Of a DNA stretch of 64,000 bases, positions 28,392-39,412 are shown one piece after another. Numbering within the stretch: the stretch's first letter is position 1; each line of letters begins with the position of its first letter. This stretch comes from Candidatus Poribacteria bacterium (lineage in GTDB: Bacteria > Poribacteria > WGA-4E > UBA9662). Location: NCBI GenBank assembly GCA_012963885.1, contig DTUY01000189.1, forward strand, positions 1-64,000, in the 5' to 3' direction. The notes beneath the pieces are model-generated. The model saw only the letters and a list, made by a program, of their open reading frames with translations. It did not search any database and had not been told where the DNA came from. The position numbers and the translations under genes were made by a program.

Positions 28392-29069
28392 TTAGCTATT
28401 GTCTATAAATGAGATGCGCATTGAATCATTAAGCCCCTGCAACTCAGATTTACTCATCTCTAGTTGTGAATAATTCTCAAAACCAACCAGAAATGATGCT
28501 TCCAATAAATTCGAGTTTTCGTCAAATCTCTTTAAATTAACATCCGTACAATGCTTCTGAAGCACTTTGATGATAACATTAAGTTCGTTTCCATCCTGAG
28601 TTGGACTTGAAATTGTAAGATATAGGTTTTGGCCATTTTCCATATTATTTTGATTTATATTTCTCAGCCAGATTATCGCAATAATTGTTAGTAATGTAAC
28701 AATTGTGATGATAGCTTGATTTGCTCCAATACCCATCCCAATTGCAATAGTAAGAAACAGATATGAAAGTTCTTCTGGTTCTTTGATTGCTGTTCGGAAC
28801 CTAATGATTGAAAGTGCGCCAATTAAGCCTAGCGAAAGTACGAGTGATGATTTTATAATTGTAATGATAAACATTGTTGTCATTGTAATCGGCAAAAAAT
28901 TTCGAGCGAATTGTTTTCGGTTGGAGAGTGCTGATCCGTATTTGGCATAAACCCAACCTAAAACTAACGACAGAACTGCGGACAGAAACAGGTTGAAAAT
29001 CATGATCCAAACGGAGACTTGTTCGGCCGCGTTAGCTGACAATTCTTGTAAGATCGGTAAATTTCTCAC
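28392..29069 (-). CDS. DUF4956 family membrane protein
   Basis: A 225-residue protein with about four membrane helices in residues 20-140. The family signature is clear: SLVLSLGLIGALSIIRFRTA then KEPEELSYLFLTIAIGMGIG. A soluble C-terminal domain of about 80 residues follows. The frame opens at a GTG at 29069 without a visible SD; an internal ATG at 29003 is possible. DUF4956 is known mainly from neighbourhoods with VTC and CotH genes, which are the next two genes here. Its function is unknown; a transport or assembly role at the membrane is inference. Confidence 0.87.
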   Translation of the reverse strand: MRNLPILQELSANAAEQVSVWIMIFNLFLSAVLSLVLGWVYAKYGSALSNRKQFARNFLPITMTTMFIITIIKSSLVLSLGLIGALSIIRFRTAIKEPEELSYLFLTIAIGMGIGANQAIITIVTLLTIIAIIWLRNINQNNMENGQNLYLTISSPTQDGNELNVIIKVLQKHCTDVNLKRFDENSNLLEASFLVGFENYSQLEMSKSELQGLNDSMRISFIDNS

Positions 29070-29160
29070 AAAGGAGTTATTAGCCTCATATCATGAGATC
29101 GTGAAATAATTGGATAGAGGGAGATTAATTTAACGTTGGTGATCAGTTGCATCTAACTTG

Positions 29161-30159
29161 CTAGATACCTTGAAGAGACAATTCATCATGTAGATGACAC
29201 GCTACCTCTGATCCTGATGTGGTCGTTTCAAGTCGCAGTTCCTCTCGCGAACATATATCCGTCGCATAGCCGCATCGCGGATGGAAATGACATCCCAATG
29301 GGGGATTAGATGGATCTGGAACATCTCCTTCAAGTCTAATTCTTTTTCGTCCCCGTTGTATCTCTGGATCCGGCATTGGAACAGCCGATATCAGCGCTTC
29401 GGTATATGGATGTTTCGGATGATGGTAAACTTCGTGTGCAAGATTAGTTTCCACAATCCGACCAAGGTACATGACAGCAATACGGTCACTGATATGCTCT
29501 ACAACACTCAAATCATGGGCGATGAAGATATAAGAAAGCTGAAATTCCTCCTTCAGTTCCTCCAGCAAGTTGAGAATCTGAGCTTGGATCGAAACATCCA
29601 GTGACGAAACTGGTTCATCCGCAATAATCAGTTCTGGTCGTAATGCTAATGCCCGTGCAATTCCAATCCTCTGTCGCTGTCCTCCGCTGAAAGCGTGTGG
29701 ATAACGACGCATATCATCTTTCTGTAACCCGACTGATTCAAGCAAGTTAACAACTCGGTCTTCTGTTTCGGACCTATTTGAAACTTGATTAACATAGAGG
29801 GGCTCAGCAACGATGTCACCAACAGTCATCCGTGGATTAAGAGACGAATATGGATCTTGAAAAATCATCTGTATTCTGCGTCTATACGGCTTCAATTCGG
29901 CCTGAGTCAGTTGGCAGAAATCAATCTGCTCCTCACCAAACAAAACCTCGCCATCAGTTGGCTCTATTAGCCGCATCAAGCAGCGACCAGCTGTGGTTTT
30001 CCCACAGCCGCTTTCTCCAACCAATCCAAGGGTTTCGCCACGGTGCACATCAAAACTCACGCCATCTACCGCTTTTACATAGCCAGCCTGCTTTTGCAAT
30101 ATGCCACGTCGAATTGGAAAGTATTTCTTTAGGTTTTTAACTTGAAGAATTTTTCTCAT
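29161..30159 (-). CDS. Oligopeptide ABC transporter ATP-binding protein OppF/DppF
   Basis: A 332-residue ATPase. [20 protein letters not shown] is Walker [19 protein letters not shown] the signature, and [18 protein letters not shown] Walker B. The C-terminal oligopeptide extension has [16 protein letters not shown], the iron-sulfur or structural Cys cluster typical of OppD/F. The ATG lies 20 nt after the OppD stop. With OppD it should energise the OppB/OppC permease encoded 8 kb downstream. Confidence 0.92.
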   Translation of the reverse strand: MRKILQVKNLKKYFPIRRGILQKQAGYVKAVDGVSFDVHRGETLGLVGESGCGKTTAGRCLMRLIEPTDGEVLFGEEQIDFCQLTQAELKPYRRRIQMIFQDPYSSLNPRMTVGDIVAEPLYVNQVSNRSETEDRVVNLLESVGLQKDDMRRYPHAFSGGQRQRIGIARALALRPELIIADEPVSSLDVSIQAQILNLLEELKEEFQLSYIFIAHDLSVVEHISDRIAVMYLGRIVETNLAHEVYHHPKHPYTEALISAVPMPDPEIQRGRKRIRLEGDVPDPSNPPLGCHFHPRCGYATDICSREELRLETTTSGSEVACHLHDELSLQGI

Positions 30160-30179
30160 GCTTTAATTTCACATACACT

Positions 30180-31172
<993 letters not shown>

Positions 31173-31222
31173 CTATTAATCCTGATATAAATTTTAAATC
31201 AACATGACAGAATAGCAAGGAA

Positions 31223-34200
31223 CTAGTTTCCTGCTAATACCTTGAAGTTCCCAACATCCTCAAGAATTAGCAGGCCGAGACTACTGGGAGGAACTGACTC
31301 AGTATTGGGCATTTGTTCGGCCCAATAAACCGATCGTTCATCTGACCGGTGAATGATGAAATTAAAACCCAGCTTATTGTTTCGTTTCATTTTTATGGGA
31401 TCAAATCCTTTAAGTATAGGATAGAAAGGGAGGCGTGCCTCGATCATATAATAATTTTCCTGCTCAGTCACGGCTATTTGTAATCCCTTAGCTTCATAAT
31501 TCGGAACCAGTCTGGGTGCAGACTGTCCGAAATATGGCCGGCTACCATTAAAGCCGCCGCCCTTCGGACAAACCCAAAAAATGAACCGATCCGAATCACC
31601 TTGGCTGTCGAGGTAATCAGGCCTGTGTTCATGTATCGGGTGGAGGTCAATATGGAGTTCAAGTGCATCAGAACCTTGATAGTATCGAATTGGATCACCC
31701 ACTTCAACTTGATTGTCATAAATTTGTGCTAGAAAGTATAGTGAGTCTTGATCCCATTGTAGCCACAATAGACCTTCATTTTTTGGAGTCACGATTGCCT
31801 TTTCGAGTGGCCATTGATCATCAAGACCATCAATGACGACGGGTTTATTGGTTCTTGCTGCCCAAGCAATCAAATTCGATCGGCACATGGTTGTTATCTC
31901 AACATTTGTTTCACCAGTCTCAATTAAACGATCATCGTAAATCATGGCAATCATTTCCCCACCGGTCAATCCAAGCTCATTGGATTCATTGATATCTCGT
32001 CCATATGCTGTTTGAATTGATCCACGAAATATCCGGGAATTTTTACTCTCTTCCAGAAGCACAATATGACTACCTGTTTCCATTTCATTGACCCGTACTC
32101 GCAAATTGGCTGATTCAGTTATAGAAGGGTCAACATTGAGATCCTGATCTTCCAAGCGGAAATAAAGTGTGGCGCCAATATTAAAATTCCGAAGCACTGA
32201 ACCGTCTTTACGGGTGACAGTTAAATTGCCACGGATCCCTTTATTAGCGTAGGTAATATCCTCGACAGTTGTTGCGTTGATGGCACTAAATTGAGGCGAA
32301 TAGATGGCAGTTACTGCTTCTTCTCCTTGGACGTCAAGTGTGTCATCTGCGACTGCTGTTCTTCCATAGCGGGTTGGAACGACCCCCCAAAATACGCCGT
32401 TTTGGTTCGGCTTCTTTTCTAGTACTACATCAACCTGATCTTGTGTTCGGTTCCCATAAATAGTGATCGTCACTTCACTTGCGTCAACGACAGTACTGAG
32501 AAGAAGATCTTCAAGCCAGAAGTAAAGCAGATCTCCAGCCATAAAACTGCCGACTTCACTTTCATTGTCATCGGTAATCTTTAGAATGCCTTCATTACCG
32601 CTGAGCACAATAGCCTGCACCTTTGTCATTATTCCGGTTTCACCAGTTGCTGTGAGTGCGTCCAAATAGCTTATAGCAATCACTTCCTTATCAGTAAGCA
32701 CCAATCCAATTGGATCGGCATTTGCCTGATTACTAGTTGTGAAGGTTCCTGCAAAGATACCGGAATTTTTGTTTGTTTCGTGCAGACTAATAACCTTCTC
32801 GTTTCCCAGTACATTTCCACGAACAGTTACTTTTGTTGACTCAATTTTTTCAGGAAAGAGATCTAAATCTTTATCAGTTAACCGAACCAACAGTTGTTCG
32901 CTATTATTGAAACTTCCGATACCAACAGAGAAATTGCTGATTAAACGAAGTGATTCGACAGTATAAATTTCAATATCACCGGTTTCTCCCACCGCTACCA
33001 TCAGATCAACACGAATTTTTACCTGTGTTGCGCCGGTATCCTGTAAGGCATCAGTATACACAAAGGTGACAATGTCACCGCCTTGAACCTGCAGGACACC
33101 ATCATTCACAATTGGGTTCGAGCCGTAATCAGTTTTTAGTCGACCGCGAAAGACACCTGCGTTTCCAAAAACCCCCCACATCGTTATCCTTATCCTATCA
33201 CGAACCGTATTTTCGGTAAGATCGGTTTCGAATACCTGAGCCACTACGTTTGTTGTATCCAGATCTGCATCTTTGATTTCAAGGATCAGCGTGTCACTCG
33301 CACGAAAACGGTTTATTGGAGAATTCAACATGGAATCTGGATTAAAACCTGATTCATTATAAACATGAATATTTCCAGTCGTCCCAACGTTTGTTTCACA
33401 GGTATCAACAATCTCGATATTTGTTTCACCAGTTGCCCTCAAACCATCAAGATAGACAGCCTGAATTTTTTCTGCCCCTTTTACCTGAATTACTCCATCA
33501 TCAATTTGCGCTTCGGTGCTATATAGCGTAGGAATAGAACCGGAAAAGTTCCCTTCGGCAGACGTCGAGAACAACACTAACTTCTCCCGATCGTTTAGCA
33601 TATTACCACTAAGAGCAATCGCAATAACATCCTGAACGATGTCCTTATCACGAAGACGCAAGTGAAGCATGTTTCCAGCGTTGAAATTCTCCAGATCAGT
33701 CACCTGATTTGATTGTACAATCCCAATGATCCCATCATAGCCAGTCACGGCCTGAGCGACTCTCGAAATCAAGACTCCAGTCTCTCCGGAACCCCGAATT
33801 TGATCGACGTAACCAACCGTAACTTTTTCACCACCGACTACTTCGAGTTTATTGTTTTTAGTGTCAGCTTTTATTGCATATGTCGTTTCGACAGAGGCGA
33901 TAAAAATACTGCTATCAGCATCGGTTTCAGTCAAAGCCAGTCTATATTGATCCTGTAATTGATCCCCTTCAATTATGACATCAATGATTTCTTTTTGCGT
34001 TAAATCTTGATTGAGATCCGTATCTTGGAGTTCAATTTGTAGTGGAGTTCCTGCTTTGAAAAGCATGTCTCCGGGTATCAGTCTTCCGTTGATATTTAAT
34101 TGTGCGGTATCGCCAATTTTTACCGTTTTTTGAGTTTGAATTGTTACATTGGCTTCACCTGTTTCTCGCAGTTGATCCACATACATGGCACTAATCGTCT

Positions 34201-37000
34201 GCATCCCAACTGCTTGAAGTATCATGTCATTTGGATCAGAAGTTTCACTGTAGACAGTTGTGAACTGTCCAGAATGATAGTTATTTTCTGAATCAAACAA
34301 AAGTTTAAGTGATTCACTTTCATCAGTTCCGATTACTGCGAGCTCCACCTCGATCTCGCTACTTTTTGACACGTCGGCATCTTGAACAATAATATGAAGT
34401 TTCGAACCCAGTTCAATCATCTTAGCCGGTCGTTCGACATTATTAATGAAGATTTTACCGTCGTTCCCGCTGGTTGCAACCACTGTTGCTTCAACCAGCT
34501 TGTTTCGTTCGTCACGACTGAAATAGGGATCAATGTAAGTCAATAGAATTTCGTCATTTCCACGTACTTTTAATATATCCAACGAACTACCTTCTGCATC
34601 GGAAGTATCTCGCTCTTTTTCAAAGACTGTTACAACCCGAGTGGTGAACAGAGAACTATTTTCAGATCTATTACCCCTAACATCATCAATTAGGGTAGTA
34701 AAATCAGTCTCATATAATGCAAGACGCATGGTTTGGCTAGTAGTGGTATTCGTTAATGCGGCTTGAATTGACTCCGACTCTGCGCGGTCGGTGTTACTAT
34801 CTGCATCCCACACACATAAGCTAATTACATCACCCGCTGTAAAAGTGAATATGGGCATTAGCAACCGTTCATCCATAAACACAACCCGACCGCTAATTTG
34901 GCTGACCAGTTCAATTACATTCCAATCACTGGGTGAAGCGTTTACATCACCAGACGCATAAGCAAAACTACGATCTCCCACAGAATAGATGTAATTGAAT
35001 CCAATCGATTTGCCAATGTCGGGAATATAATTCTGAAGAACCAGATCTTTTGGAAGACATACTTCTAGGTTATATCCCTTGTCTGTCGGCATGATTTTGG
35101 CGTCGATATATTTATGGAAGTTAATATTCTTAGGGATGGCATCCATGTGGTGGTGAATCTGGGTGGGATGAACGAAAAGTTGATTTGTGTCCGATCCGTA
35201 GATTGTCAAAACGAAATGGTGGTCACTTGTTTTGTACATGCCAGTTGAAGCTTTTCTGGTAGAATCGCAAAAGATATGAATGACATCGCGATCCGTACTT
35301 TTAAGATCGGCATGGTTGATAGTAGCAGCAATATAAAAATTTTCTTCGTTCCATTGGGTGTAGAGCGTAACTAGATCTTGTATTGGTTTAGCATCTAAAA
35401 AACGGCCAAATTTTTTGGGATCCGGATCAATTTCACGTGCCATGTGTGGATACAAAAGGTGCCAATCTTCTATATAACCATCAATTACGATCTCTTGATC
35501 CACCTTAATGGCACGACCAATCTGATCGTTTGACAATTGCTGAGACTTTACCATTTCAGGACCAGAGATTTTGATCGGTCGAGCTTCATATAGCCGTACT
35601 TCGGAAACGACTGCATTGGGACCGGCAATTCGATTAAAATGAAGTTCCATACGTCCGTCGGCATAGGCCTCAGAGGGAATGGGAATAGTTCTTGTGCTGA
35701 AATCTCCTACAGGTATTTCAATTGCCGGATGAAGGATGTGCCCATCAACCAGCAGATCCTGAATACGTGTTCCACCATTCTCTTGCAGATATTCCACCTC
35801 TACCCAATAGAGCATCCAAGGTTTAAGTTGATTGTAGCCAACTTTTACAGCGTTATAATGGTAAGAGAAACTTCTGGCGGAATTAGGATTACCCGGATTA
35901 ACTTTGTCAGGCTCTCCACCTTCAGCAAGAAAATATCGATTTTCGCCACTGGTATCCCGATCAAAGGCAAATCCCTGTATCAGGTGCGGAGCTAAGATGT
36001 TATTTGCCTCACCAAGCCGCTCATGTTGCATCTGGATAGCGTTGTAATCCCTAAGTTCCCTCTCTAAACTATTAGGACGATAGTCTTTAGTATAGACCTC
36101 AAATTCGCGAATCTCAGCATAATCACCATGCCAATCACCATTTTCAATTTGTAAACGAATATAACGTCCCTTCATCGGCATATCAAAGAGATGTTGATCT
36201 GCCACAGTCTCATCCGGTAATTCCTGAGATATATAGATATTCTGATAATCCTGTCCATTCGAACTGATAGCAATTGAGTAGGTCTTAACGTTGTCTCCGG
36301 GACCATCAGTAGTCAGCTGAAACCCGTATATCTTTTGAATTTCGCCGATATCTGCGGTAACATAAACAGGTGTTTCCGGCGGTTTGTATTTTATCTCAAC
36401 TTCTTCCCCTCCGTCCTCGACTTCAGTTTCTATTCGTTGCGCCGCCGCCCATTTTGAATCTCTGAAAGGAATTAGATCCTTTAGCATAGACAACTCAACT
36501 TCATTATAATTGGAAGTCATCGATTGAATGGGTGTATGGGATTTGTATCTTAATCCAACTTGAAAATCATCGACTTTTAAATTCGGTCTATTATTAAACC
36601 AGTCATTGATCACAACCTGAATCCAACGCGCTTCAGTTGGAAACTGAAAAGGCTGCAGCGCGAAATTGTATTCACGTGAACTACCAACATAAGAAAAGGC
36701 ACGTGTAAAACGTGATTTCGATCTGTCCTTTCCTACTAATATATCAAACTGTTTCGGTCCACTTTCATTTGGGTCTTCAAATCGAACCTTAACTTTGTCA
36801 ACCAGGTAGACATAACCGAGATCATAGGTGGCAAAGGGAGGGTCGCTCCTGAGCAAATCTGCCGACCGGAGGGATTCATCATCCATCTTGCGAACGGGCT
36901 TGATGAAGTATTGGTTTGTTCTCAGATTAACTTTATTTCGCGGATAAAACAGAAACCCTAGTAGGATTGCGATACTGCTGAGGAAAAGATACTTAGCCAC
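31223..37000 (-). CDS. Giant secreted protein: discoidin-like, CBM9-like and eight tandem repeats
   Basis: A 1925-residue protein with an N-terminal signal or anchor (LFLSSIAILLGFLFYP). Residues 40-155 and 160-310 resemble F5/8-type C (discoidin) domains; the second has YGFQLTTDGPGDNVKTYSIA and KGRYIRLQIENG. Residues 490-710 resemble a CBM9/DOMON-type domain (IDGYIEDWHLLYPHM). Residues 710-1700 contain eight units of 110-130 residues, each ending in Y-x-D-x-L-x-x-TGE (for example YVDQLRETGEANV, YLDGLRATGETNI). Each unit also has a DxDL segment and an E(T/S)..(N/D)S.(I/V)F.G strand. Residues 1710-1925 are a second CBM9-like domain (VVIDGLDDQWPL). This suggests a surface glycan-binding or adhesin protein. 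It begins 12 nt after the AAA ATPase gene. Confidence 0.8.
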   Translation of the reverse strand: MAKYLFLSSIAILLGFLFYPRNKVNLRTNQYFIKPVRKMDDESLRSADLLRSDPPFATYDLGYVYLVDKVKVRFEDPNESGPKQFDILVGKDRSKSRFTRAFSYVGSSREYNFALQPFQFPTEARWIQVVINDWFNNRPNLKVDDFQVGLRYKSHTPIQSMTSNYNEVELSMLKDLIPFRDSKWAAAQRIETEVEDGGEEVEIKYKPPETPVYVTADIGEIQKIYGFQLTTDGPGDNVKTYSIAISSNGQDYQNIYISQELPDETVADQHLFDMPMKGRYIRLQIENGDWHGDYAEIREFEVYTKDYRPNSLERELRDYNAIQMQHERLGEANNILAPHLIQGFAFDRDTSGENRYFLAEGGEPDKVNPGNPNSARSFSYHYNAVKVGYNQLKPWMLYWVEVEYLQENGGTRIQDLLVDGHILHPAIEIPVGDFSTRTIPIPSEAYADGRMELHFNRIAGPNAVVSEVRLYEARPIKISGPEMVKSQQLSNDQIGRAIKVDQEIVIDGYIEDWHLLYPHMAREIDPDPKKFGRFLDAKPIQDLVTLYTQWNEENFYIAATINHADLKSTDRDVIHIFCDSTRKASTGMYKTSDHHFVLTIYGSDTNQLFVHPTQIHHHMDAIPKNINFHKYIDAKIMPTDKGYNLEVCLPKDLVLQNYIPDIGKSIGFNYIYSVGDRSFAYASGDVNASPSDWNVIELVSQISGRVVFMDERLLMPIFTFTAGDVISLCVWDADSNTDRAESESIQAALTNTTTSQTMRLALYETDFTTLIDDVRGNRSENSSLFTTRVVTVFEKERDTSDAEGSSLDILKVRGNDEILLTYIDPYFSRDERNKLVEATVVATSGNDGKIFINNVERPAKMIELGSKLHIIVQDADVSKSSEIEVELAVIGTDESESLKLLFDSENNYHSGQFTTVYSETSDPNDMILQAVGMQTISAMYVDQLRETGEANVTIQTQKTVKIGDTAQLNINGRLIPGDMLFKAGTPLQIELQDTDLNQDLTQKEIIDVIIEGDQLQDQYRLALTETDADSSIFIASVETTYAIKADTKNNKLEVVGGEKVTVGYVDQIRGSGETGVLISRVAQAVTGYDGIIGIVQSNQVTDLENFNAGNMLHLRLRDKDIVQDVIAIALSGNMLNDREKLVLFSTSAEGNFSGSIPTLYSTEAQIDDGVIQVKGAEKIQAVYLDGLRATGETNIEIVDTCETNVGTTGNIHVYNESGFNPDSMLNSPINRFRASDTLILEIKDADLDTTNVVAQVFETDLTENTVRDRIRITMWGVFGNAGVFRGRLKTDYGSNPIVNDGVLQVQGGDIVTFVYTDALQDTGATQVKIRVDLMVAVGETGDIEIYTVESLRLISNFSVGIGSFNNSEQLLVRLTDKDLDLFPEKIESTKVTVRGNVLGNEKVISLHETNKNSGIFAGTFTTSNQANADPIGLVLTDKEVIAISYLDALTATGETGIMTKVQAIVLSGNEGILKITDDNESEVGSFMAGDLLYFWLEDLLLSTVVDASEVTITIYGNRTQDQVDVVLEKKPNQNGVFWGVVPTRYGRTAVADDTLDVQGEEAVTAIYSPQFSAINATTVEDITYANKGIRGNLTVTRKDGSVLRNFNIGATLYFRLEDQDLNVDPSITESANLRVRVNEMETGSHIVLLEESKNSRIFRGSIQTAYGRDINESNELGLTGGEMIAMIYDDRLIETGETNVEITTMCRSNLIAWAARTNKPVVIDGLDDQWPLEKAIVTPKNEGLLWLQWDQDSLYFLAQIYDNQVEVGDPIRYYQGSDALELHIDLHPIHEHRPDYLDSQGDSDRFIFWVCPKGGGFNGSRPYFGQSAPRLVPNYEAKGLQIAVTEQENYYMIEARLPFYPILKGFDPIKMKRNNKLGFNFIIHRSDERSVYWAEQMPNTESVPPSSLGLLILEDVGNFKVLAGN

Positions 37001-37012
37001 AAAGCTAACCCT

Positions 37013-39412
37013 TTATACCATGTCAAGAGAATTTTTTAATTCTTGAAGACGACGACTAATTTTTTGCTTGTCAATTCGGTTCCCGTCAACGTATTCCCTT
37101 AACTCATGCGGCAAATTTGGTGGAACCATCGACCGGGAATTTGCTTCACGAAGTGCCAAAAGTCCCATAAATTCGTTCATCTCAGGTGAATGTTCAGGAA
37201 CATAGTCGTCAATGGTTCGATTTAGATCTTCTTGGGACACAACCTCACGTTCATGCCGTTTGGCAAGGTTATAGCTTCTCAGCACAATACGTTCAAGATC
37301 TCCACCGCTCAGTCTACGTGTCGCTCGGTTAGCTTGGCTAAAATCAATGCCATCAACGGAAATCTGATGTTTTCTGAAAAGTTTCTCCAGAATATCAGCA
37401 CGTTCCTGACCGGTTGGCCGCAGCAAAATTAATCGATGATCAAAGATACCACGTTGTCGAAACACCGGATCAATGGCATCGGGGCGGTTTGATGCACCAA
37501 TCCAGAGAATTTTACCGTGGTATTCTGGATCACTGATCATATTGGTCAGTTCAGCGGGCAACATACTGTTTGGTGTTTGCACGCCATTACTAACATGTGG
37601 GTTGCTTACCAAATCGATTTCGTCTACAAAAACAATTACCGGTATTACGGCTTGAACAAAACTAAGTGCCATCCTTAAATCGCTTTGATACGATTTTCCA
37701 TCACCCGCCATTGGTCTCTCAATACCAATCCATTCCCGTGGACTTTTAAGTCGAACAAATGTCAATCCACTGTATCTTGCAATCATCTGAGCTAACAAGG
37801 TCTTACCGGTACCAGGTGGTCCTAGCAACAACAACCCCCGCGGTGCACGCTTCAGATCACCTTGATGGATAGCGGACATGATATCTCTCATTATCTCACC
37901 AACGTGTCTCATACCACCGACCACTGAGCGATCGTAGGGAGTCGGCACAACTTCTAGTAGACCTCGACTGTGAGTCTCGACATTCTCACGTCGATACTGA
38001 GCAATTAGCGTTGGAGTAATCGGTTCACGCACCTCCTCTGCTCGCAAGGCAACGTCATGGATACCAAAGAGGGTAAGACCTGCGGTATCTCGGGCAGCTT
38101 GTTCAATCGTTAAATCTGGGTGAAGTTTTATCTGTGTCGTAATTTGCGCTCGTGAATCTGGATTGGTCTGAACAGGCAAGCTGATCAAGTGATTAATAAA
38201 TTCAAATCGATCATTGTAATCCGGAAAAGGAATTTCCACTACCGGCACATCACTATTTTTCGTCAATACTGGGTGGACATCGGTGATATCATGTGCTACC
38301 ATCAAGAAAAGGTGCTTTTTCAGTCTTATATCGAAGTCCGCTGCCCACCTCTGCAATGTATCCAAAAACGTCGTGGTCTCTTTTGGGAGTACAGACATTT
38401 CCCCACTTGGCGCGACTTTCTCTGTATAGAACATCACCAACCCAACCTTGTATCTTACAGTATTGAAAAGTGTATTAAGCTGATTTAACCAATCAGAGGT
38501 TATTGGGAGCTTACCAGAGCCAATGAAGGGGTCTTCATGCATCTTCTCGTGAATTACACCGGAGTTGATTTTCGTGCGATGCGGGTCAACTTCACGTTCA
38601 GAAACAATCTCCCACTGAGCATCTTCAATTTCTACCGGATTACCACTCGAGTCCTCGCCAGCAAGTTTGAATTTATAGGGTTCCCTCGGTTTTATCTCTC
38701 TTGGCATTTCCTCAAATTTGATTTTGGTAAGTTCCCCAGGAATAACTACGATCTCATCAGACTCAGCATTCACATTATGTACTTGAACAGTGATCTTGCC
38801 CTTGCCTGCCTTTGAAGCAGTAAAAACACCATCAGGGGTTATGTCACCAATTCCTCCTTCAACTTTCCAGCGCGCCTGTTGAATCCCAATTGGACGATTC
38901 GATCCGTCAAAACCGGTTAATTTTAGCCGGATTTTTTGACCAGATTCTATTTCAAATTGTTGAGGTGAAATTTCAAGCTGCTCAATCTGGTCATCCGTAA
39001 TACGGAACCGTGGTGATTCGGTACGCACATTGCCAACTGAAGCACGGATTCGCCCTAGCCCCAGTTCCTCTGCTATAAACGTTCCCTGCCCATCAAATTG
39101 ACCGACAGAGGGTAAACCTCCCTGCATCTCACCAACCCATTTAACATCCTCACTAACCAACCCAAGTGAACGTTGGATCCATTTCCAATGGTCTATTTGC
39201 GGCCAAATAATTCCTTGTGAAGGTGTATACCCAAGAACAATATCACACCCAACCATATTCAATTGTTCCATGAGATAATAGAATATGGGTAAATACCCAT
39301 GTTCCGCGTCTTTTGCCAAGTCATATGTATTATAGTGAAGCATAAACATATGGGCAGAACCTGCTTTGTACTCTTTGGCAATCCTATCAAAAAAGCTGGG
39401 CATTTCCCTCAT
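37013..39412 (-). CDS. AAA ATPase with a degenerate first module split by Ig-like repeats
   Basis: A 799-residue protein. Residues 490-740 are a standard AAA module: LLLLGPPGTGKTLLAQMIAR (Walker A), VIPVIVFVDEID (Walker B), WIGASNRPDAIDPVFRQRGI (sensor 1 and Arg finger) and RRLSGGDLERIV (sensor 2). Residues 1-90 and 271-480 look like a degenerate AAA module without a P-loop (HLFLMVAHDITDVHP, IPFPDYNDRFEFI). Residues 91-270 between them are two repeat lengths of a bacterial Ig-like fold (RWKVEGGIGDITPDGVFTAS, KAGKGKITVQVHNV). Ig-like repeats normally occur outside the cytoplasm, yet no signal peptide is present. The coding strand runs on into the giant protein gene with a 12-nt gap. Confidence 0.82.
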   Translation of the reverse strand: MREMPSFFDRIAKEYKAGSAHMFMLHYNTYDLAKDAEHGYLPIFYYLMEQLNMVGCDIVLGYTPSQGIIWPQIDHWKWIQRSLGLVSEDVKWVGEMQGGLPSVGQFDGQGTFIAEELGLGRIRASVGNVRTESPRFRITDDQIEQLEISPQQFEIESGQKIRLKLTGFDGSNRPIGIQQARWKVEGGIGDITPDGVFTASKAGKGKITVQVHNVNAESDEIVVIPGELTKIKFEEMPREIKPREPYKFKLAGEDSSGNPVEIEDAQWEIVSEREVDPHRTKINSGVIHEKMHEDPFIGSGKLPITSDWLNQLNTLFNTVRYKVGLVMFYTEKVAPSGEMSVLPKETTTFLDTLQRWAADFDIRLKKHLFLMVAHDITDVHPVLTKNSDVPVVEIPFPDYNDRFEFINHLISLPVQTNPDSRAQITTQIKLHPDLTIEQAARDTAGLTLFGIHDVALRAEEVREPITPTLIAQYRRENVETHSRGLLEVVPTPYDRSVVGGMRHVGEIMRDIMSAIHQGDLKRAPRGLLLLGPPGTGKTLLAQMIARYSGLTFVRLKSPREWIGIERPMAGDGKSYQSDLRMALSFVQAVIPVIVFVDEIDLVSNPHVSNGVQTPNSMLPAELTNMISDPEYHGKILWIGASNRPDAIDPVFRQRGIFDHRLILLRPTGQERADILEKLFRKHQISVDGIDFSQANRATRRLSGGDLERIVLRSYNLAKRHEREVVSQEDLNRTIDDYVPEHSPEMNEFMGLLALREANSRSMVPPNLPHELREYVDGNRIDKQKISRRLQELKNSLDMV

